Assembly: GCA_019359675.1 (NCBI GenBank)
Contig: JAHHGX010000005.1
Coordinates: forward strand, 1-64,000
Origin: Calothrix sp. FI2-JRJ7
GTDB taxonomy: Bacteria > Cyanobacteriota > Cyanobacteriia > Cyanobacteriales > Nostocaceae
Length of the DNA stretch: 64,000 bases
Reading direction: 5' to 3'
In this document: positions 58,811 to 64,000 of the stretch, piece by piece
How the letters are laid out: every line of letters starts with the position of its first letter
How positions within the stretch are numbered: position 1 is the stretch's first letter
Notes under the pieces: model-generated
What the model was told of the DNA's origin: nothing
What the model saw: only the letters and a program-made list of their open reading frames with translations
The model's database searches: none
Program-made: the position numbers and the translations under genes

Positions 58811-61800
58811 CTACAGTCTGGTTTCATATTCGATTAATGCTCTACTGTCTTCTGATAAATCTGTTGAACCTCGTAATAATATTTCTTCGTTGATTCGATA
58901 TATTAAATTGTATCTGAATGGTTCATCGACGAGAAAGACTCGTGATACTGATAATGAGAAGTTTCTATTTACGTTAAATCCTGCTTCTGCTGCTAATCCT
59001 AATACTGATGAACTTCTATTTGTGCTGCGGTTGTTGATGACTGTGGGATATAAACGTAGTTCACTTAACCCTATTGTTTGACCAAGTGAACTGATTATTC
59101 CTTGTAGGGGTGTTAATATTCTATTTCCTGCTGCGGATATTATTCCTAGTCCTCCGTCTTGTTGGTTGAATGCGTTTATTATAGTCCCCCCTATTAAAGA
59201 TACTATTTCGGCTCTATTGCGTCTTGGGTCACTTGTTAATTCTAAGTTGTCATTTATTTTGCTTGCTGGACCGTTGACACGTGCGAATACACGCACACTG
59301 CGTAATGTACCTAAGCTTGTTACTGGAACTTCATTTATTTCACCCGATATTGATGATGTGGGTAGTCGAGTTGCATTTGATTCTGGTACTATTGCTAACA
59401 ATCTTACGTTCAGTATTGGGTCTAAACCTAGACTTGGTGTAAACGTTGCTGTTTGCTCGTATCCCCGTTCTAATACAAATTGTGTGGCAAATAAGTTGAT
59501 TTGTCCCCCTGTTAAGTTGATTACTCCTTGGGGAAGCGGTTTTTCTAATGTACCATTTATCGTTAAGGCGCCTTTTGCATCGAAATTCAAAAAGTCTTGA
59601 TTTGTTAAACTCGATAAAAGTGGGTTAGTTAAATTTGTTGGCAATAGGTCACTTGTAACCCGCACATTATCCTCTAATATTAATCTTAGTCCCGAAAACC
59701 CAATGGGAGGACGCGGTGTTGTATTATTTTCGCTAGTTGGTGTTTCATTTTCTTTTGTCTCTAATCCTTCTTGTTGTGGTTGCTGTCGTTGTTGTCTAGA
59801 CCGTTGAGTTATTGATACTTCTCCTGAAGCTAGTCTTATTGTTCCACCTAATACTGGTTTGACTGCACTTCCTGTAACAACCGCATCTCCACTAACTCCC
59901 CCTTCATACAGTCCTTGTAATCTCACATTCAGGTCATTTAATGATACTGTCAAAGGATTATTTACTGTTTGCTGCTCAAATATTGCTAAACTTCCTGCTG
60001 CTGTTACTTTTTCTCTATTATATAGAGCTTCTAAATTCTGCACATTTACGACATTACGGTCAAATTGCACGGCGCCTGTTACATTAGTTAAAGGCTCTGT
60101 TAATGCTACCGTTGTTAAAGTCGCATTATTCACGTTTGCTGTTCCGGTTATCGTCGGTTGACTTAATGTTCCCCCTATTGCTACATTTACCTCTCCCGTA
60201 CCATCAACCCAGTTAACTTGGTCGGTAAGTACGTTCAACAACGATAACCCATCATCTTTGACATTCGCTGTGATATTTATTTGGTTACTATCTGGTTTGG
60301 CGCCGAATGGTATTGCAGCAGGTATACTACCTATAATATTAAGTGGTTGTGCCGAAGTTGCCGCTACTGTACTACCAAAATTTAAACGCGCATTATTTAA
60401 ATTAAAACTCAACTGTGCGCTTTTTATCGGTTTAGAGTTCAACGTCGCATTTGCCAGGGAAACATCCCCTTTCGCACTCGGATTTGTTAAACTACCACTC
60501 AGCGTTGTTAATGCGTTTATTTCACCTGTTGCATTAATCGGTAATCTGCCAAACCGTTGTAATGCTGAAATAGGTAAGTTAGATACTTGTACCTGTCCTG
60601 ATAAGTCTTTTTGTCCCAACTGTCCTGTAAATGCTAAAAGTCCACCTTCAAAACCTACTCGTAACGGTTGCAATGTTAATGTACCATCCGTAAAACCACC
60701 ATTTGCTGTTACTTCACCAATATTGTAAGTTCCCCATTCCACATTTGAACCATTTACATTAAAGTTCGTATTTAACCCCGACTGTAACGAACCTGTTACA
60801 TCCAGTTTCGCACTGATTAAACCTTGTAATTCTGAAAGTGCTGGTATACCCGTTGCTTCTTGTTGTTGCTCAACTGCTTCCTGTTTAGCTATAACATCTG
60901 TAATCTCTTTAAATATATCCAACTGCGTTAACAAACTCACATCCTGCGGTATATATAACTCAGTTGTTGGTCTTAGTACTGAAGCTCCTGCTAATTGTGG
61001 AGACTCTACACCCGTTAACAAATCTTGAAAGTCATAAATACTCAATGCTTGTAAAAGGTTTTCGATTCTGGCTTGATTTACCGAAGCTTGAACTTGAACT
61101 TGACGATTTCCTTGTGTCTCTACACTACCATTCAACGATATTAAACTATCACCGACTTGAAATTGCCCATTTTTTAGACTTGCGGTTCCATTTGTAAAGT
61201 CAAAGCTTCCTGTAAATGCTTCTCCTGCTATTCTACCAATTCTAGGTTGAACCACAGCAACGGCGCCACTTGCATTTCTCGTTCTAATATTCGCAACAAC
61301 GTTACCTGATATATTCCCTGCTAACGGTTGCAAATTAGGGATATTCGCAGGAACGAGACTTCTTAAAACAGCTACAGGAAAGTTTTCTGCACTGGCAATT
61401 AAATTATCTCCCTCTGTCCTACCCTTTGCGACACTTTCCCCACGTTGAATTATAAAGTCTCTAGGTAAATTATCGGCGCCTAGATTCACTGCTATTCTAT
61501 CCTGTTTGTTACCCACTAAATTCAAAGCGGCGCCCGTTCCACCAGCATAACTCACACTTCCTGTCAAAACTGGGTCGAACGCTAAGTTATTTACAGCAAA
61601 ATTCCGTAACTCCAAATTTCCATTGGCAACAGGTGTCTTTAAATTACCCGTGACATTTCCTGTAAAATCTACTCTACCAGCCAAAGCTAAATTTGGTATT
61701 GTTACTGGCGCCTGTTGTAAGTTAAAGTTACGTGCAGCAACATTTAAATTCAAATCTGTAATTTGTGGTGTTTGAGACGAAGTGTTGACTGCTATTACAC

Positions 61801-64000
61801 CATTTGCGTTTAACCCTGTAGTTCTCGCACTCAGTCCGACTTGTTGACCATCCCACTGTAATTTACCCACCACGGGTTGTTCAAGTACCGATACTCCTTG
61901 AGTTAAATTAAAATTTCCATTTCCCCGAATATTTGAAAGAGCAAATGATTTTGTTGTTCCCCCTATATTAAAGGTACTATTCAACCGACCACGTAAATTT
62001 GACGAAATTTGATTTAAGGCAATTTGCGAAGCACCACCACTAACTTGCCAACGACCGTTATTCAAACTGATGTTGCTGATATTGACGGCGCCGGATGCTA
62101 CATTATTTATAGTGGCAAGTCCTAATGCTCGTATATTTTCTAACTGTAACGAGTCTGTTGTACCCGTTAAATTCAACGCTGTATTCAAAGTGCCCGATGA
62201 CAGTTGTTTCGGTAACTGTAATTTATCAAAGCGGTTCAACTGTACACCATCCGCACGAACAGCTACATTGAAACGTTTATCTTCTACTCTACCCTGTGCT
62301 GTCACCGTTCCACCAGCGAAGCGAATATTCGCATTTTGCAACTCTATATTATTATTACTGGCAATTCTAATTTCTCCCGAACTCGGATAAGTAGAACTCG
62401 GCGCCGCAAATTGTGCTATCGTCCTTAAATTACCCAGCACTCCCGAAATATTTGCATTCGCACTCACATTACCTATTGTAATTGGAGCATTTACTTTATA
62501 TACACGCGCTATCGCATCCCCAGGTATTTGCGAAGCGTTTAAATTCAAGTTGACTCGACCTTGCTGCGCTAACTGTATATTACCCTTACCTGTTACTACT
62601 CCTCCAATTTGTGGCGCCACTTTTAAGTTTTGTAAAGCGAGTTGTAATGAAGATGTTCCCAAACGACCAGTAACATTTCCATTGGCGCCAACATTACCTA
62701 TATTTATAGGAAGTGCAATATTATATGCAGAGGCAACTCTGTTTCCAGGAATTCCCGAAGCTTGTATATTTAGGTTTACATTACCTTGCTGTGTTAACTG
62801 TATATTACCGTTTGCTGTAACTGTTCCTCCAATTTCTGGTGCCAATTTTAAGTTTTGTAAAGCGAGTTGTAATGAAGATGTTCCCAAACGACCAGAAACA
62901 TTCCCATTGGCGCCGACATTACCTATATTTATAGGAAGTGCAATATTATAAACTTGAGCAACTGCATTTCCAGGAATTCCCGAAGCTTGTATATTTAGGT
63001 TGACATTACCTTGCTGCGCTAACTGTATATTACCGTTTGCTGTAACTGTTCCTCCTATTTGTGGCGCCACTTTTAGGTTTTTTAAAGCGAGTTGTAGTGG
63101 TTGACCGAGTTGACCAGAAATATTCGCATTTGCAGCAACGTTACCAATATTGAGAGGAAGTGCAACATTATATATACCCGCAACAGAATTTCCAGGAATT
63201 CCCAATGCTTGTATATTTAGGTTGACATTACCATTTTGAGCAAGTTGAATTTTTCCACTTCCTAAAATTTGTCCTCCTAAAGTTGGTGTGACTTGGAGGT
63301 TGGAAAGAGTAATAACGGGTGTATCTGAAGTATCTACACGAAAGTTGCTGCTGACCGAGTTTAGTTGTAAACGGTCGATAGTCGCGAGTTTTACTGTACT
63401 AATGGTTCCCGTTGCGGTGGGTTGTTTTATGTTTCCTTGAATTTTGACGTTTGCTTGGACTTGTCCGATAGCTGTAACTGGTGACTTTGCGTTGAGGGTG
63501 CTGAGAATGGTTTGAATATTGGTGGGTAGAATCAGCGCATTCAAATTGTAACCTGTTTGAGTATTGACGGCGCCGGAGACTTGGAGTGGTATTTTGCCAA
63601 AGTTCGTAGTCAAGTTATTTGTAGAAATATTCTGACCTTGAAACTGTAAGTTACCTTGGGTGTTGGTAATTAATTGGGGAATATTATCTACTTTCGCGGC
63701 AATTTTATTTAAATCGGCGCTTCCGGTTACACTTATAGGCGCCTTCGGTATAATATCTACAGTTAAGTTGGCATTAACGCTACCTGAAGTCGCACTTATC
63801 GGTGATTGCACTAATTTAGTTATATCAGCAACGAGTAAATCACGCGCTTGGACATTTAAGTTAGTCGAATTTATTTGTCCAGAGACTAGCTGAGTTTTGC
63901 CATCGATATCTACTTTACCTTGAGTGTTGCGAGCTGAGGCGCCGATATCATATGATAAGTTTGTTATAGTAGTGGTGCCTTGCTTCTCTGGTAAAATCCT
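58811..64000 (-). CDS. tamB: TamB-like translocation/assembly module protein (5' end beyond the window)
   Basis: The frame is open from the right edge to 58811 (1730 codons to a TAA-type stop), so the gene is 5'-truncated by the window; a GTG at 63811 is internal. The visible part is a very long beta-helix of short strands (LQLALQNLKVAPQIGGTVTA repeats) as in TamB/DUF490, and the C-terminus (about the last 400 residues: ITGTANVNNATL, RPPIGFSGLRLILEDNVRVT, EISLIGG) is the conserved TamB domain, ending RALIEYETRL. TamB bridges inner and outer membranes and moves phospholipids or outer-membrane proteins with an Omp85 partner. Four repeats at about 62550-63250 are nearly identical. Confidence 0.92.
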   Translation of the reverse strand, partial: RILPEKQGTTTITNLSYDIGASARNTQGKVDIDGKTQLVSGQINSTNLNVQARDLLVADITKLVQSPISATSGSVNANLTVDIIPKAPISVTGSADLNKIAAKVDNIPQLITNTQGNLQFQGQNISTNNLTTNFGKIPLQVSGAVNTQTGYNLNALILPTNIQTILSTLNAKSPVTAIGQVQANVKIQGNIKQPTATGTISTVKLATIDRLQLNSVSSNFRVDTSDTPVITLSNLQVTPTLGGQILGSGKIQLAQNGNVNLNIQALGIPGNSVAGIYNVALPLNIGNVAANANISGQLGQPLQLALKNLKVAPQIGGTVTANGNIQLAQQGNVNLNIQASGIPGNAVAQVYNIALPINIGNVGANGNVSGRLGTSSLQLALQNLKLAPEIGGTVTANGNIQLTQQGNVNLNIQASGIPGNRVASAYNIALPINIGNVGANGNVTGRLGTSSLQLALQNLKVAPQIGGVVTGKGNIQLAQQGRVNLNLNASQIPGDAIARVYKVNAPITIGNVSANANISGVLGNLRTIAQFAAPSSTYPSSGEIRIASNNNIELQNANIRFAGGTVTAQGRVEDKRFNVAVRADGVQLNRFDKLQLPKQLSSGTLNTALNLTGTTDSLQLENIRALGLATINNVASGAVNISNISLNNGRWQVSGGASQIALNQISSNLRGRLNSTFNIGGTTKSFALSNIRGNGNFNLTQGVSVLEQPVVGKLQWDGQQVGLSARTTGLNANGVIAVNTSSQTPQITDLNLNVAARNFNLQQAPVTIPNLALAGRVDFTGNVTGNLKTPVANGNLELRNFAVNNLAFDPVLTGSVSYAGGTGAALNLVGNKQDRIAVNLGADNLPRDFIIQRGESVAKGRTEGDNLIASAENFPVAVLRSLVPANIPNLQPLAGNISGNVVANIRTRNASGAVAVVQPRIGRIAGEAFTGSFDFTNGTASLKNGQFQVGDSLISLNGSVETQGNRQVQVQASVNQARIENLLQALSIYDFQDLLTGVESPQLAGASVLRPTTELYIPQDVSLLTQLDIFKEITDVIAKQEAVEQQQEATGIPALSELQGLISAKLDVTGSLQSGLNTNFNVNGSNVEWGTYNIGEVTANGGFTDGTLTLQPLRVGFEGGLLAFTGQLGQKDLSGQVQVSNLPISALQRFGRLPINATGEINALTTLSGSLTNPSAKGDVSLANATLNSKPIKSAQLSFNLNNARLNFGSTVAATSAQPLNIIGSIPAAIPFGAKPDSNQINITANVKDDGLSLLNVLTDQVNWVDGTGEVNVAIGGTLSQPTITGTANVNNATLTTVALTEPLTNVTGAVQFDRNVVNVQNLEALYNREKVTAAGSLAIFEQQTVNNPLTVSLNDLNVRLQGLYEGGVSGDAVVTGSAVKPVLGGTIRLASGEVSITQRSRQQRQQPQQEGLETKENETPTSENNTTPRPPIGFSGLRLILEDNVRVTSDLLPTNLTNPLLSSLTNQDFLNFDAKGALTINGTLEKPLPQGVINLTGGQINLFATQFVLERGYEQTATFTPSLGLDPILNVRLLAIVPESNATRLPTSSISGEINEVPVTSLGTLRSVRVFARVNGPASKINDNLELTSDPRRNRAEIVSLIGGTIINAFNQQDGGLGIISAAGNRILTPLQGIISSLGQTIGLSELRLYPTVINNRSTNRSSSVLGLAAEAGFNVNRNFSLSVSRVFLVDEPFRYNLIYRINEEILLRGSTDLSEDSRALIEYETRL

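Noticed and set aside
58890-63893. Plus-strand open frames inside the TamB-like gene
   Set aside because: They lie fully antisense to a clearly coding gene and show no domain or start signal.

Overview
The window looks like an accessory, repeat-rich stretch of a filamentous, probably heterocyst-forming cyanobacterium (Nostocales). Evidence: a Tab2/Atab2 photosystem-expression protein, a high-light-inducible (Hli) protein, a ClC-CBS-UspA transporter of cyanobacterial type, pentapeptide and CHAT-domain proteins, a Nif11-leader lanthipeptide locus, heptanucleotide tandem repeats and a very dense scatter of the palindrome GGCGCC, which seems to play the role that HIP1 (GCGATCGC) plays in other cyanobacteria. 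The DNA is AT-rich. I saw no rRNA, tRNA, CRISPR array or intact transposase.

Layout. 0-9 kb: tail of a NACHT protein, an aspartyl-protease pair, a broken pentapeptide gene, then housekeeping-like genes (ClC transporter, PmbA/TldE, Tab2). 8.9-11.7 kb: three 218-bp tandem repeats, a low-complexity membrane-anchored protein, and remnants of a haemagglutinin-like exoprotein and a GxxExxY protein. 11.8-16 kb: a multi-PAS hybrid histidine kinase and a HicBA pair whose toxin has lost its catalytic core. 16.5-21.8 kb (minus strand): sigma factor, DUF1822-like protein, pentapeptide/membrane/CHAT protein. 22-30 kb: SDR, Hli, small secreted proteins, VOC protein, desaturase and PEP-CTERM protein among many gene remnants. 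30.4-52.2 kb: an island between two copies of a TPR gene. It carries a second sigma factor + DUF1822 pair, a class II lanthipeptide cluster (Nif11 precursor, CCG-type LanM, MFS exporter), a giant CHAT-STAND-WD40 protein, and a set of small secreted or cell-wall genes (two LysM proteins, AraC regulator, two MVL-like lectins, DsbA-like lipoprotein, CAP protein, beta/gamma-crystallin). 52.7-56.8 kb: a tandem array of small secreted Gln/Asn/Gly-rich, curlin-like proteins. 57-64 kb: small hypothetical genes and a large TamB-like protein running off the right edge.

How parts may work together (inference). The two sigma / DUF1822 / CHAT sets suggest a recurrent module in which a CHAT protease acts on a partner that may control a sigma factor. 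Four genes in the island (lanthipeptide precursor, LysM-lysozyme, lectin, small LysM) share an upstream pair of CTAAAAAT-like boxes exactly 33 bp apart, so they may form one regulon of exported effectors. The island lies between about 880 bp of identical direct repeat; recombination there would excise about 19.8 kb and leave one intact TPR gene. Much of the rest is genome decay: at least ten gene remnants and several families of palindromic repeats, one of which repeatedly supplies the stop codon of the gene it abuts.
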